Below are positions 39,877-49,874 of a stretch of DNA of 64,000 bases, piece after piece. The number at the start of each line of letters is the position of its first letter. Positions within the stretch are counted from its first letter, which is position 1. The notes below the pieces were generated by a model that worked only from the letters and a program-made list of their open reading frames with translations, searched no databases and had not been told where the DNA came from. Made by a program: the position numbers and the translations under genes. Source of the stretch: Lapillicoccus jejuensis. Its GTDB lineage: Bacteria > Actinomycetota > Actinomycetes > Actinomycetales > Dermatophilaceae. Location of the stretch: contig NZ_VFMN01000001.1 in NCBI RefSeq assembly GCF_006715055.1, positions 682,001-746,000 on the forward strand. The letters run 5' to 3'.

Positions 39877-41204
39877 GCGGACGCGGTCTCCTTGCTGGTC
39901 GAGCCGGCGAAGTACACCGACGCGTCACGGTCGAACGGGCAGCCGTCGACGTCGAGGTGCGCCTCGTACTCCTCGCGGAAGTACTGCAGGCTGCTGGTGA
40001 TCGGCGAGGTGGCACCGTCACCGAGGGCGCAGAACGAGCGGCCGAGGATGTTGTCGCAGATGTCGAGCAGCTTGTCGAAGTCGGCGCGCGAGGCGGCGCC
40101 GGCCGGGCCGTGCTCGAGGCGCTCGAGGATCTGCGCCAGCCACCACGTTCCCTCGCGGCACGGCGTGCACTTGCCGCAGGACTCGTGCTTGTAGAAGTCG
40201 GTCCACCGCTCGACGGCGCGCACGACGCAGGTCGTCTCGTCGAAGATCTGCAGCGCGCGGGTGCCGAGCATCGAGCCCGCCGCGCCGACCGACTCGAAGT
40301 CGAGCGGCACGTCGAGGTGCTCGTCGGTGAAGAGCGGCGTCGAGGAGCCGCCCGGGGTCCAGAACTTCAGCCGCTTGCCCTCGCGCATCCCGCCGGCGAG
40401 GTCGAGCAGCTCGCGCAGCGTGATGCCGAGCGGGGCCTCGAACTGGCCGGGGCGGGTGACGTGGCCGGAGAGGCTGAAGATGCCGAAGCCGGTCGACTTC
40501 TCGGTACCCATGGCCTTGAACCAGTCCGAGCCGTGCAGCAGCAGCGGCGGGACCGACGCGATCGACTCGACGTTGTTGACGACCGTCGGGCGCGCGTAGA
40601 GGCCGGCGACGGCCGGGAACGGCGGCTTGAGGCGCGGCTGGCCGCGACGGCCCTCGAGCGAGTCGAGCAGGGCCGTCTCCTCGCCGCAGATGTAGGCGCC
40701 GGCGCCGGCGTGCACGGTGACGTCGAGGTCGAAGCCCGAGCCGTGGATGTTCTTGCCGAGGTGGCCGGCGGCGTACGCCTCCTCCACCGCGCGCAGCAGG
40801 CGGCGGTACACGTGCACGAGCTCGCCGCGCAGGTAGATGAAGGCGTGGTCGCAGCCGATGGCGTACGACGTGATGGCGACGCCCTCGATGAGGAAGTGGG
40901 GGGCCGCCATCATCAGCGGCGTGTCCTTGCACGTGCCGGGCTCGGACTCGTCGGCGTTGACGACGAGGTAGCGCGGGCCGCCGTCCGGCGGGGGCAGGAA
41001 GCCCCACTTCATGCCGGTCGGGAAGCCGGCGCCGCCGCGGCCGCGCAGGCCGGAGTCCTTGGTCAGGGCGACGAGGTCGGCCTGGGACATCCCCAGGGCC
41101 TTCTTCAGGGCGTCGTACCCCTCGTGGTCCTCGTAGGTCGCGAGGGTCCAGGACTGCGGGTGGTCCCAGAACTTCGTGAGGATCGGGGTCAGCCGGGTGC
41201 TCAC
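39873..41204 (-). CDS. nuoF: NADH-quinone oxidoreductase subunit F (NADH- and FMN-binding)
   Basis: NADH-oxidising subunit with FMN and cluster N3, 443 residues. Motifs: [19 protein letters not shown] (NADH site), [20 protein letters not shown] (FMN site), [20 protein letters not shown] and the cluster motif [20 protein letters not shown]. The start overlaps the nuoE stop. This module is absent from the second nuo cluster. Confidence 0.97.
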   Translation of the reverse strand: MSTRLTPILTKFWDHPQSWTLATYEDHEGYDALKKALGMSQADLVALTKDSGLRGRGGAGFPTGMKWGFLPPPDGGPRYLVVNADESEPGTCKDTPLMMAAPHFLIEGVAITSYAIGCDHAFIYLRGELVHVYRRLLRAVEEAYAAGHLGKNIHGSGFDLDVTVHAGAGAYICGEETALLDSLEGRRGQPRLKPPFPAVAGLYARPTVVNNVESIASVPPLLLHGSDWFKAMGTEKSTGFGIFSLSGHVTRPGQFEAPLGITLRELLDLAGGMREGKRLKFWTPGGSSTPLFTDEHLDVPLDFESVGAAGSMLGTRALQIFDETTCVVRAVERWTDFYKHESCGKCTPCREGTWWLAQILERLEHGPAGAASRADFDKLLDICDNILGRSFCALGDGATSPITSSLQYFREEYEAHLDVDGCPFDRDASVYFAGSTSKETASA

Positions 41205-42082
41205 TGCTCGCCCTCCTTGCGGGTCGAGGTGGCCTCGCCGGGCTTCTCGTCCGGCGCGTTGGCGTGCGAGTCGGTCGACTCGCGCAGGCCGTGGGCGAGG
41301 CCGCCGGCCTCACCGACGGGCGACGCGTCCTGGGCGGCGTGCTCGCGCGCCTCGTCGGCGGACGCCGGGGCGCTCCAGCCGCGCTCGTGGGCGATCTTCA
41401 GACCGAGGACCGAGGCCGGCCCGGCCCCGACGCCCTCGTCCGCGCGCCCGTCGAGGAAGCCCGCGAGGACCCGCGAGACCTGCTTGAAGGTCGCGACCGT
41501 GTCGGCGCCGCGGGTGGGGACGACCTCGCGGCCGGCCTGCAGGTCGTCGACGAGGCGGGTCGCGGACTCGGGCGTCTGGTTGTCGAAGAACTCCCAGTTG
41601 GCCATGACCACCGGGGCGTAGTCGCACGCCGCGTTGCACTCGACGCGCTCGAGGGTGATCTTCCCGTCGGGCGTCGTCTCGTCGTGGCCCACCCCGAGGT
41701 GCTCGGACAGGCGCTCCCAGATGAGGTCGCCGCCCATGATCGCGCACAGCGTGTTGGTGCAGACCCCGACGGTGTAGTCGCCGTTGGGGTGGCGCTTGTA
41801 CTGCGTGTAGAACGTCGCCACGCCGCTGACCTCGGCCGTCTCCAGCTCGAGCAGGTCGGCGCAGAGCGCGATCCCGCGACCGGAGACGTAGCCGTCCTCG
41901 GACTGCACGAGGTGCAGCAGCGGCAGCAGCGCCGAGCGCTTGATCGGGTAGCGCGCGATGACCTGGGCGGCGTCGGCGCGCAGCCGGGCCTCGGTCGCGG
42001 CGTCGTACGGCGCCTTGCTCTCGGCCGGGACGCGCAGGTGGCCCTCGGCGGTCTGCGGGGTGTGGAGATCGGACGCGGACAT
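41201..42082 (-). CDS. nuoE: NADH-quinone oxidoreductase subunit E
   Basis: Thioredoxin-like [2Fe-2S] subunit (N1a), 293 residues; the core is usually about 165-240. Cluster ligands appear in VGVCTNTLCAIMGGD and LERVECNAACDYAPVVM. The final 80 residues are acidic and Ala-rich (DEAREHAAQDASPVGEAGG), probably disordered. The ATG overlaps the nuoD stop. Confidence 0.95.
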   Translation of the reverse strand: MSASDLHTPQTAEGHLRVPAESKAPYDAATEARLRADAAQVIARYPIKRSALLPLLHLVQSEDGYVSGRGIALCADLLELETAEVSGVATFYTQYKRHPNGDYTVGVCTNTLCAIMGGDLIWERLSEHLGVGHDETTPDGKITLERVECNAACDYAPVVMANWEFFDNQTPESATRLVDDLQAGREVVPTRGADTVATFKQVSRVLAGFLDGRADEGVGAGPASVLGLKIAHERGWSAPASADEAREHAAQDASPVGEAGGLAHGLRESTDSHANAPDEKPGEATSTRKEGEQ

Positions 42083-43458
42083 CAGCGGTCCACCCCTCCC
42101 ATGACGGGGTCGATCGAGGCGACGGCGACGATGACGTCGGCGATCTGGCCGCCCTCGCACATCGCGGCCGTGGCCTGCAGGTTGTTGAAGGACGGGTCGC
42201 GGAAGTGCGCGCGGTAGGGGCGCGTGCCGCCGTCGGAGACCAGGTGGCAGCCGAGCTCGCCCTTGGCGCTCTCGACGGCCGCGTAGGCCTGGCCGGGCGG
42301 GACGCGGAAGCCCTCGGTCACCAGCTTGAAGTGGTGGATGAGGGACTCCATCGACTCGCCCATGATCTCGCGGATGTGGTCCAGAGAGTTGCCCTGGCCG
42401 TCCGACATGACGGCGAGCTGGGCCGGCCAGGCGATCTTCTTGTCCTGGACCATGACCGGCTGGCCGGCGGTGGCCTCGAGGCGCGGGATCGTCTGCTCGA
42501 TGATCTTCAGCGACTCGTGGATCTCGTCGATGCGGATCCGCAGTCGCCCGTAGGCGTCGCAGCTGTCGCGGGTGATGACGTCGAAGTCGTACGTCTCGTA
42601 GCCGCAGTACGGCTCGGCCTTGCGCAGGTCGTGCGGCAGGCCGGTCGAGCGCAGCACGGGACCGGTGATCCCGAGGGCCATGCACCCGGTGAGGTCGAGG
42701 TAGCCCACGTCGACGGTGCGGCCCCGCAGGACCGGGTTCTCGGTGAGGAGCAGCTCGAACTCGTGCAGGCCGCCGCGCACGCCCTCGACCATGTCGCGGA
42801 TCTCGGAGACCACGCCGTTGGGCAGGTCCTGCGCCACGCCGCCGGGGCGGATGTAGGCGTTGTTCATCCGCAGGCCGGTGATGAGCTCGATGACCTTGAG
42901 GATGCGCTCGCGCTCGCGGAAGCCGACGGTCATGACCGTCGTCGCGCCGAGCTCCATGCCGCCGGTGCCCATCGCCACGAAGTGGGAGCTGATCCGGGTC
43001 AGCTCCATCATGAGGACGCGGATGATGCTCGCCCGCTCCGGGACCTGGTCGGTGATGCCGAGGAGCTTCTCGATGGCCAGGCAGTAGGCCGTCTCCTGGA
43101 ACATCGGCGTGAGGTAGTCCATGCGGGTGCAGAACGTCACGCCCTGGGTCCAGGTGCGGAACTCCATGTTCTTCTCGATGCCGGTGTGCAGGTAGCCGAT
43201 CCCCGCTCGGGTCTCGGTCACCGTCTCGCCGTCGAGCTCGAGGATGAGCCGCAGGACGCCGTGGGTCGACGGGTGCTGCGGGCCCATGTTGACGACGATG
43301 CGCTCGTCGTGCAGGGCCGCGGCCTCCTCGACGAGGTCGTCCCAGTCGCCGCCGGACGCGTTGTAGACGCGCGCGCCCTCGGTGTCGTCCGACCCGGTGG
43401 CGGCGTAGGGGTCGCCGTACCCGTCGGTGGTCTCGTTGGTGCTGCTGGTGGTGGTCAT
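42082..43458 (-). CDS. nuoD: NADH-quinone oxidoreductase subunit D
   Basis: 49-kDa-type subunit forming the quinone site with NuoB, 458 residues. Motifs: [20 protein letters not shown] (quinone-site histidines), [36 protein letters not shown] and the C-terminal DPVMGGVDR. An acidic N-terminal extension of about 45 residues precedes the core. This is the only nuoD in the window; the second nuo cluster lacks one, so sharing is possible in principle. Confidence 0.96.
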   Translation of the reverse strand: MTTTSSTNETTDGYGDPYAATGSDDTEGARVYNASGGDWDDLVEEAAALHDERIVVNMGPQHPSTHGVLRLILELDGETVTETRAGIGYLHTGIEKNMEFRTWTQGVTFCTRMDYLTPMFQETAYCLAIEKLLGITDQVPERASIIRVLMMELTRISSHFVAMGTGGMELGATTVMTVGFRERERILKVIELITGLRMNNAYIRPGGVAQDLPNGVVSEIRDMVEGVRGGLHEFELLLTENPVLRGRTVDVGYLDLTGCMALGITGPVLRSTGLPHDLRKAEPYCGYETYDFDVITRDSCDAYGRLRIRIDEIHESLKIIEQTIPRLEATAGQPVMVQDKKIAWPAQLAVMSDGQGNSLDHIREIMGESMESLIHHFKLVTEGFRVPPGQAYAAVESAKGELGCHLVSDGGTRPYRAHFRDPSFNNLQATAAMCEGGQIADVIVAVASIDPVMGGVDR

Positions 43459-44239
43459 CAGGAGTACGACCTCCGCTGGTCCGGCGGTGGGATGGTGGCG
43501 CCCTTGTACTCGACGGGGATGCCGCCGAGCGGGTAGTCCTTGCGCTGCGGGTGGCCCGGCCAGTCGTCGGGCATGAGGATCCGGGTCAGGGCCGGGTGGC
43601 CGTCGAACTGGATCCCGAACATGTCCCACGTCTCCCGCTCGTGCCAGTCGTTGGCCGGGTAGACCTCGACGATCGAGGGGATGTGGGGGTCGGCGTCGGG
43701 GGCGGTGACCTCGACGCGCAGCCGGCGGCTGCCGTTGGTGATCGACAGGAAGTGGTAGACCGCGTGCAGCTCGCGGCCGGTCTCCTGCGGGTAGTGCACG
43801 CCCGAGACGCCGAGGCAGATCTCGAAGCGCAGCGCGGCCTCGTTGCGCAGGGTGCGGGCGACCTCGACGAGGTGCTCGCGGCGCACGAAGAGGGTCAGCT
43901 CACCGCGGTCGACGACGACCCGCTCGACGGCCTCGCCGAACGAGGCGGAGCCGCCGACGAGCGCCCGCTCGAGGGCGTCCGCGGCCTCGTCGAACCAGCC
44001 GCCGTAGGGGCGCGGCGAGGCGCCGGGGAAGAGCACCGGCGCCTGCAGGCCGCCGTACCCGCTCGTGTCCTCGCCCTGGCGCGGGCCGAACATGCCCGTG
44101 CGGTGGGCGATCTGGACGGGGGTGGTGTCGACGGCGCCCGCGTAGGCGGTGACGCCCTGCTCGAGCGCGCCCTCCTGGCTGTCGGCGTGCTCCGTCGTGC
44201 CCGGGGTCCCCTCGGGGCGCGGGGTGGTCTGGTCGGCCA

Positions 44240-44240
<1 letters not shown>
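43458..44240 (-). CDS. nuoC: NADH-quinone oxidoreductase subunit C
   Basis: 30-kDa-type subunit, 260 residues. Signatures: [20 protein letters not shown] and [20 protein letters not shown]. An N-terminal extension of about 70 residues is rich in Thr/Gly/Pro. ATG overlaps the nuoB stop. Confidence 0.94.
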
Positions 44241-44794
<554 letters not shown>

Positions 44795-44803
44795 GTGATT
44801 CTC

Positions 44804-45163
44804 CTAGTCCCAGTCCAGCCCGCCCCGACGCCAGACGTAGGCGTAGGCGACGAACACGGTGAGGATGAACAGGACCATCTCGACGAGCGCGAACAGTCCG
44901 AGCTGGTTGAAGGCCACGGCGAACGGATAGAGGAAGATGCTCTCCACGTCGAAGACGATGAACAGCATCGCCGTGAGGTAGTACTTGATCGGCACGCGGC
45001 CGCCGCCCCGCGCGTGCGGGGTGGGCTGGATGCCGCACTCGTAGGCCTCCAGCTTGGCGCGGTTGTAGCGCTTGGGGCCGACCACGAGGCTCGTGCCGAT
45101 CGACAGCGCCGCGAACCCGAAGCCGAGGGCCAGGAGGAAGAGGAGCGGGATCCACTGGTTCAC
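44804..45163 (-). CDS. nuoA: NADH-quinone oxidoreductase subunit A
   Basis: Small three-helix membrane subunit, 119 residues, first gene of the complete operon. Motifs: [39 protein letters not shown] and [20 protein letters not shown]. The GTG start follows a strong GGAGG ribosome-binding site by about 7 bases. Confidence 0.95.
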   Translation of the reverse strand: MNQWIPLLFLLALGFGFAALSIGTSLVVGPKRYNRAKLEAYECGIQPTPHARGGGRVPIKYYLTAMLFIVFDVESIFLYPFAVAFNQLGLFALVEMVLFILTVFVAYAYVWRRGGLDWD

Positions 45164-45238
45164 GGGGTGCCTCCGGGGGAACGGTCTCGGCGGTGGTGCG
45201 GCAGCGTGGGGGCGGGCGTCGTCCGCACGGGCCGTCCC

Positions 45239-45244
45239 ATCCTA
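45239..45244 (-). promoter_or_regulatory. candidate -10 element of the main nuo operon
   Basis: TAGGAT about 75 bases upstream of nuoA, giving a leader of roughly 70 bases with a GGAGG ribosome-binding site. No obvious Rex-type operator lies here. A CGCCGTACGGCG palindrome (45263-45274) lies just upstream and next to the menJ stop. Confidence 0.4.
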
Positions 45245-45277
45245 GGGGTGACGGTACGGGGGCGCCGTACGGCGGGG

Positions 45278-46597
45278 TCAGGCATCGGGGGCCAGTCGCG
45301 AGATGGTCCGCACGAAGGCGTCGTCGACGCCGCCGCCCCGCTGCTGCGGGAGGTTGGCCATGACCTTGAGCAGCACCCGCATGAGCGGGGTGACCGGCAG
45401 GCCGTAGCGGGTGGCGAGGCGCATGACCTCGGGGTGGCCGATCGCGTGGGCGAACCAGCGGCCGAGGGTGAAGTAGCCGCCGAGCTCGTCCTTCATCACG
45501 CGCGGGTAGCGGGCGAGGACGCGCTCGCGGCCGGCGTCGGTGCGCCGGGCGTGCGCCTGGGCGACGACCTCGGCGGAGACGCGGGCGGCCTGGAGGGCGT
45601 AGTCGATGCCCTCGCCGTTGAACGGGTTGACCATGCCGCCGGCGTCGCCGACGAGCAGCAGCCCGTCGGCGTAGAGCGGGGCGCGGTTGAAGCCCATCGG
45701 CAGCGCGGCGCCGCGGATCGGGCCGGACGACTCGTCGTGGGTCAGGTGCCAGTCGGGCTCGATGTCCTCGACCCACTTGCGCATCACGTCCTTGTAGTCC
45801 GTGTTGCGGAAGGCGGGCGTCGTGTCCAGCGTGCCGAGGCCGACGTTGGCGCGGCCGTCCTCGAGCGGGAAGATCCAGCCGTAGCCCGGCATGAGGATCC
45901 GGCGGCCGTCGTCGCCGCGGGTCCACAGCTCGAGGTGGCTCTCGAGGTAGTCGTCGCGCCGGGGCGTCGAGTAGTACGCGCGGACGGCGACGCCCATGAC
46001 GCGGTCGGTGCGCTTCGGGCGGCCGGCGGCCGTCGCGAGGCGGCTGGAGACACCGTCGGACGCGATGACGACGGGGGCTCGGTAGGTCACCTCGACGGGG
46101 CGGCCACCCCCCTCGGGGGTACGACGCGCCGTCACCCCTCGGACCCGGCCGGCGGCGTCGTGGACCGGGCCGGTCACGGCGGTCCGCTCGTGCAGCTGTG
46201 CACCGCGCGCCTGCGCGTGCCGGGCGAGGGCCTCGTCGAGCTGGCCGCGGGTGCGGACCAGGCCGAAGCCGGGGAAGGTGTCGGTCTCGGGCCAGTCGAG
46301 CTGCAGGGTGCGCCCGCCGCCCCTGATCCGCAGGCCCTTGGTGCGCTGCCACCCGGTCGTGTCGACGCCGAGGGAGATGAGCTCCTTGGTCGCGCGCGGG
46401 GTCAGGCCGTCGCCGCAGATCTTGTCGCGGGGGAAGGTCGCCTTGTCGAGCAGGACCACGTCGAGGCCGTGGTCGGCCAGGTAGGCGGCGGTGGCACTGC
46501 CCCCGGGGCCGGCTCCGACGACGACGACGTCCGCGTGCACCGTCTCGCGCGCGGTGTCGCGCGCGTCGCGGGTGCCGGTGGTGGTGCTGGGGGACAT
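45278..46597 (-). CDS. menJ: geranylgeranyl reductase family flavoprotein, probable menaquinone reductase MenJ
   Basis: FAD-dependent reductase of 439 residues. N-terminal dinucleotide-binding motif [40 protein letters not shown], and the FAD motif [20 protein letters not shown]. In mycobacteria this family (MenJ) saturates one isoprene unit of menaquinone; archaeal relatives reduce geranylgeranyl groups. The neighbouring menG, menF and menD genes favour the menaquinone role. The ATG at 46597 is preceded by a near-consensus Rex operator. Confidence 0.88.
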   Translation of the reverse strand: MSPSTTTGTRDARDTARETVHADVVVVGAGPGGSATAAYLADHGLDVVLLDKATFPRDKICGDGLTPRATKELISLGVDTTGWQRTKGLRIRGGGRTLQLDWPETDTFPGFGLVRTRGQLDEALARHAQARGAQLHERTAVTGPVHDAAGRVRGVTARRTPEGGGRPVEVTYRAPVVIASDGVSSRLATAAGRPKRTDRVMGVAVRAYYSTPRRDDYLESHLELWTRGDDGRRILMPGYGWIFPLEDGRANVGLGTLDTTPAFRNTDYKDVMRKWVEDIEPDWHLTHDESSGPIRGAALPMGFNRAPLYADGLLLVGDAGGMVNPFNGEGIDYALQAARVSAEVVAQAHARRTDAGRERVLARYPRVMKDELGGYFTLGRWFAHAIGHPEVMRLATRYGLPVTPLMRVLLKVMANLPQQRGGGVDDAFVRTISRLAPDA

Positions 46598-46619
46598 CGG
46601 GGGAGTCGCCTTCGCTTGC

Positions 46620-46637
46620 TTGTGAAGATCTTCACGA
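46620..46637. promoter_or_regulatory. candidate Rex (NADH/NAD+ sensor) operator upstream of menJ
   Basis: TTGTGAAGATCTTCACGA matches the published Rex operator TTGTGAANNNNTTCACAA at 13 of 14 fixed positions. It contains a perfect 14-bp palindrome (46622-46635). It lies 23 to 40 bases ahead of the menJ ATG and just downstream of a possible -10 element, a position suited to repression. No rex gene is in the window. Confidence 0.75.
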
Positions 46638-46647
46638 ACTCCTGGCG

Positions 46648-46653
46648 AGTCTA
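46648..46653 (-). promoter_or_regulatory. candidate -10 element of menJ
   Basis: TAGACT on the minus strand, with predicted start near 46641, so the Rex-like operator would cover about +4 to +21. No good -35 seen. Confidence 0.4.
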
Positions 46654-46752
46654 TGCCCGTGCTGTCGGGACCGCAGTTGAGGCTGTCCTAAGTCGTGACC
46701 CTGCGTCCGCGCCGCCGGGGCACCGGGGCCTCGACAGTGCCGACACCGCGCG

Positions 46753-47451
46753 TCAGGCGACCGGCTTCGTCGCGCGGTGGAGGGCGACGATGCCGCCGGT
46801 GAGGTTGCGCCACTGCACGTCGGACCAGCCCGCCTCCTCGACCGTGCGGGCGAGCCCGCGCTGGTCGGGCCAGGCCCGGATCGACTCGGCGAGGTAGACG
46901 TAGGAGTCGGGGTTGCTCGAGGTGCGCCGCGCGATCGGCGGCAGCGCCCGCATGAGGTAGTTGACGTAGACCTGGCGGAAGGCGCCGTTGGTCGGCTGGC
47001 TGAACTCGCAGACCACCAGCCGCCCACCGGGCCTGGTCACCCGCAGGAACTCGCGCAGCGCGGCGGCCGGGTCCTCGACGTTGCGCAGCCCGAAGGACAT
47101 CGTCACGGCGTCGAACGAGTCGTCGCCGAAGGGCAGGTTCATCGCGTCGGCGGCGGTGAACGGCAGGTCGGGGCGGCGGCGGCGGCCGACGCGCAGCATC
47201 CCGACGGAGAAGTCGGCGGGGACGACCTGCACCCCGGCGTCGGCGAACGGCTCCGAGCTGGTCCCGGTGCCGGCGGCGATGTCGAGCACGGCCTCCCCCG
47301 GCCGGGCCCCGACGGCGCGCACGGTCGCCTTGCGCCACAGCCGGTCCTGCCCGAGCGAGAGGACGTCGTTGGTGACGTCGTACTTCTCGGCGACGGTGTC
47401 GAACATCCGCGCGACCTCGGCGGGCTGCTTCTCCAGGCTGGCGCGGCTCAT
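46753..47451 (-). CDS. menG: demethylmenaquinone methyltransferase
   Basis: S-adenosylmethionine-dependent methyltransferase (UbiE/MenG), the last ring-modifying step of menaquinone synthesis, 232 residues. Motifs: [20 protein letters not shown], the SAM site [38 protein letters not shown] and [13 protein letters not shown] at the C-terminus. The ATG at 47451 has GGGAGG eight bases upstream. It is divergent from menF, with start codons 91 bases apart. Confidence 0.94.
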   Translation of the reverse strand: MSRASLEKQPAEVARMFDTVAEKYDVTNDVLSLGQDRLWRKATVRAVGARPGEAVLDIAAGTGTSSEPFADAGVQVVPADFSVGMLRVGRRRRPDLPFTAADAMNLPFGDDSFDAVTMSFGLRNVEDPAAALREFLRVTRPGGRLVVCEFSQPTNGAFRQVYVNYLMRALPPIARRTSSNPDSYVYLAESIRAWPDQRGLARTVEEAGWSDVQWRNLTGGIVALHRATKPVA

Positions 47452-47529
47452 GCGCCCATCCTCCCAGGCCGTGACGCATCTCGCGGTGGGCCCCCGGCGA
47501 CCGCCCCGGTGCGGCCGCCGGGGTCGCCG

Positions 47530-47535
47530 TACGCT
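47530..47535 (+). promoter_or_regulatory. -10 element of leaderless promoter for menF
   Basis: TACGCT in GGGTCGCCGTACGCT, seven bases before the GTG at 47543; a one-base variant of the motif ahead of the ligD-like and ABC-F genes. Confidence 0.6.
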
Positions 47536-47542
47536 GGAAAGC

Positions 47543-48850
47543 GTGTCGACCGCCGCGCTCCCGACGCCCTCCGACCCGGCCGCCGCCCCCGGCACGCCAC
47601 TGGTCGTGCGCAGCGTCCCGCTCGAGGACCCCGGCCCGCTCCTCGCGCTGCTGCCGGCGGGGCTGGCCGCGTCCGAGGTCGTCTCCTGGGTGCGCCGCGG
47701 CGAGGGCCTGGTCGGCTGGGGCGTCGCCGCCGAGTGCCGCACCCGCGGCCCGCAGCGCTTCGCCGAGGCCCAGGACTGGTGGTCGGCGGTGGCCGCGCAC
47801 GCCTCGGTCCGCGACGAGGTCGGGCTACCCGGCTCCGGTGCGGTCGTCTTCGGCTCCTTCCCCTTCGCCGACGACTCCGCCGAGGAGGCGCGGCTCGTCG
47901 TGCCGGCCGTCACCGTGGGGCGACGCGGCTCGCGCTGGTGGGTGACGACGGCGTACGCCGGCGCGGGGGCCTCGCGCCTGCCGGTGGTCGCCCCCGCCCC
48001 AGCGCCCGAGGCGCCGTACGACGTCGCGTTCGCCGACGGCGCGCAGGAGCCGGTGCAGTGGGCCGGCTCGGTCGCCGAGGCCGTGCGCCGGATCAACCGC
48101 GGCGACGTCGACAAGGTCGTCCTCGCCCGCGACCTGCTGGCCGTGGCGCGGCGGCCCGTCGACGCGCGCTGGGTGCTGCAGCAGCTGGCCGCGCGCTACG
48201 ACACGACGTGGACCTTCGCCGTCGGCGGGCTCGTCGGCGCGACCCCGGAGCTGCTCGTGCGCCGCGACCAGGGCCTCGTCACGTCGCGGGTGCTGGCCGG
48301 GACGATCCGCCGCACCGGCGACGACGTCAAGGACCTGGCCCTCGCCGGTGGCCTCGCGCGGTCGAGCAAGGACCTCGAGGAGCACGAGTACGCCGTGCGC
48401 TCGGTCGCCGACGCGCTCGCCCCGCACTGCTCGTCGATGAACGTGCCCGAGTCGCCGTTCGTCCTGCACCTCAGCAACGTCATGCACCTCGCGACCGACG
48501 TCACGGGCGTCAGCGCCGACGCCGTCAGCTCGCTCGGGCTCGCCGCGTCGCTGCACCCGTCGGCGGCCGTCGGCGGGACCCCGACCGCCGAGGCCGTCGC
48601 CCTCATCGCCGAGCTGGAGGGGATGGACCGCGGGCGGTACGCCGGACCGGTCGGCTGGATGGACCGCAGCGGCGACGGCGAGTGGGGCATCGCGCTGCGG
48701 TGCGGCCGGATCGACGACGACGACCCGCGTGCCGTGCGGCTCTACGCCGGGTGCGGCATCGTCGCCGGGTCGGTCCCCGAGGCCGAGGTGGCCGAGTCCG
48801 ACGCCAAGCTCGTCCCCATGCGCGACGCCCTCACCGCCACCGCGAGCTGA
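47543..48850 (+). CDS. menF: isochorismate synthase
   Basis: Converts chorismate to isochorismate, the first committed step of menaquinone synthesis; 435 residues. Chorismate-binding motifs: [94 protein letters not shown] and [20 protein letters not shown]. No glutamine-amidotransferase partner is nearby, and the menD context supports isochorismate rather than anthranilate or salicylate synthesis. GTG start seven bases after a TACGCT element. Confidence 0.93.
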   Translation: MSTAALPTPSDPAAAPGTPLVVRSVPLEDPGPLLALLPAGLAASEVVSWVRRGEGLVGWGVAAECRTRGPQRFAEAQDWWSAVAAHASVRDEVGLPGSGAVVFGSFPFADDSAEEARLVVPAVTVGRRGSRWWVTTAYAGAGASRLPVVAPAPAPEAPYDVAFADGAQEPVQWAGSVAEAVRRINRGDVDKVVLARDLLAVARRPVDARWVLQQLAARYDTTWTFAVGGLVGATPELLVRRDQGLVTSRVLAGTIRRTGDDVKDLALAGGLARSSKDLEEHEYAVRSVADALAPHCSSMNVPESPFVLHLSNVMHLATDVTGVSADAVSSLGLAASLHPSAAVGGTPTAEAVALIAELEGMDRGRYAGPVGWMDRSGDGEWGIALRCGRIDDDDPRAVRLYAGCGIVAGSVPEAEVAESDAKLVPMRDALTATAS

Positions 48851-48878
48851 CGACACCCCACGTGAGGTCCTCGGGCGT

Positions 48879-49805
48879 TCAGACCTGCGGCATGACCTCG
48901 GCGGCGACGAGCTCGAGGTGGTCGCGGTCGGCGAGGTCGAGGACCTGCAGGTAGGTCCGCTGCACCCCGACCTCGGCGTAGGCGCCGAGCCGGTCGACGA
49001 CCTCGGCGGGGGTCCCGGCGACGCCGTCGCGACGCAGCTCGTCGAGGTCGCGGCCCATGGCGTCGGCGCGGCGTCGTACCTGCGCGTCGTCGCGCCCGCA
49101 GGCGACGGTGACGGCCACGGACCAGTCGAGCGAGCCCGGGTCGCGGCCGGCGGCCTCGCACGCCGCCCGGACCCGCGCGAACTGCTCCCCCACCTTCTGC
49201 GGGGTGGTGAAGCCGACGTTGAACTCGTCGGCGTAGCGCGCCGCGAGCGCGGGCGTCCGCTTCTTCCCGCCGCCGCCGACGATGATCGGCGGCCCCTGCG
49301 GGGTGGCGGGCTTGGGCAGGGCCGGAGAGTCGGTGACCGACCAGTGCCGCCCCGCGTAGGAGAACCGCTCCCCCACCGGCGTGCGCCACAGCCCCGTGAC
49401 GATGGCCAGCTGGTCCTCGAACCGGTCGAAGCGCTCACCGAGGGGCGGGAACGGGATGCCGTACGCCGCGTGCTCGGCCTCGAACCAGCCCGCCCCGAGC
49501 CCGAGCTCGACCCGGCCGCCGCTCATCACGTCGACCTGGGCGACCGCGACGGCGAGCGGCCCCGGGTGGCGGAACGTCGCGCTCGTGACGAGGGTGCCGA
49601 GCCGGATCGTCGAGGTCTCGCGGGCCAGCGCCCCCAGCGTCACCCACGAGTCCGACGGCCCGGGCAGCCCGTCACCGCCCATCGCGAGGAAGTGGTCGCT
49701 GCGGAAGAACGCGGCGTAGCCGCACTCCTCGCTCGCGCGGGCGACGGCCAGCAGGTCGTCGTACGACGCCCCCTGCTGGGGCTCGGTGAAGATGCGCAGC
49801 TCCAT
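48879..49805 (-). CDS. LLM class F420-dependent oxidoreductase
   Basis: Luciferase-like (beta/alpha)8 oxidoreductase of 308 residues. Motifs: MELRIFTEPQQGASYDDLL, YAAFFRSDHFLAMGGDG, LGTLVTSATFRHPGPLA, VELGLGAGWFEAEHAAYG and PPIIVGGGGKKRTPALAARY. The family pattern (short form, HP-G-LA segment) is that of F420-dependent TIGR03560-like enzymes rather than FMN monooxygenases. Substrate unknown. It is inserted convergently between menF and divergently from menD; a menaquinone role is not supported by sequence. Confidence 0.87.
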   Translation of the reverse strand: MELRIFTEPQQGASYDDLLAVARASEECGYAAFFRSDHFLAMGGDGLPGPSDSWVTLGALARETSTIRLGTLVTSATFRHPGPLAVAVAQVDVMSGGRVELGLGAGWFEAEHAAYGIPFPPLGERFDRFEDQLAIVTGLWRTPVGERFSYAGRHWSVTDSPALPKPATPQGPPIIVGGGGKKRTPALAARYADEFNVGFTTPQKVGEQFARVRAACEAAGRDPGSLDWSVAVTVACGRDDAQVRRRADAMGRDLDELRRDGVAGTPAEVVDRLGAYAEVGVQRTYLQVLDLADRDHLELVAAEVMPQV

Positions 49806-49874
49806 GCCGTCAGCCTTCCACGCCGGCCGCGGCGGCGGGGGCCACGGCCGCGGGGCGGCGCCGGGCGCGGGAGA

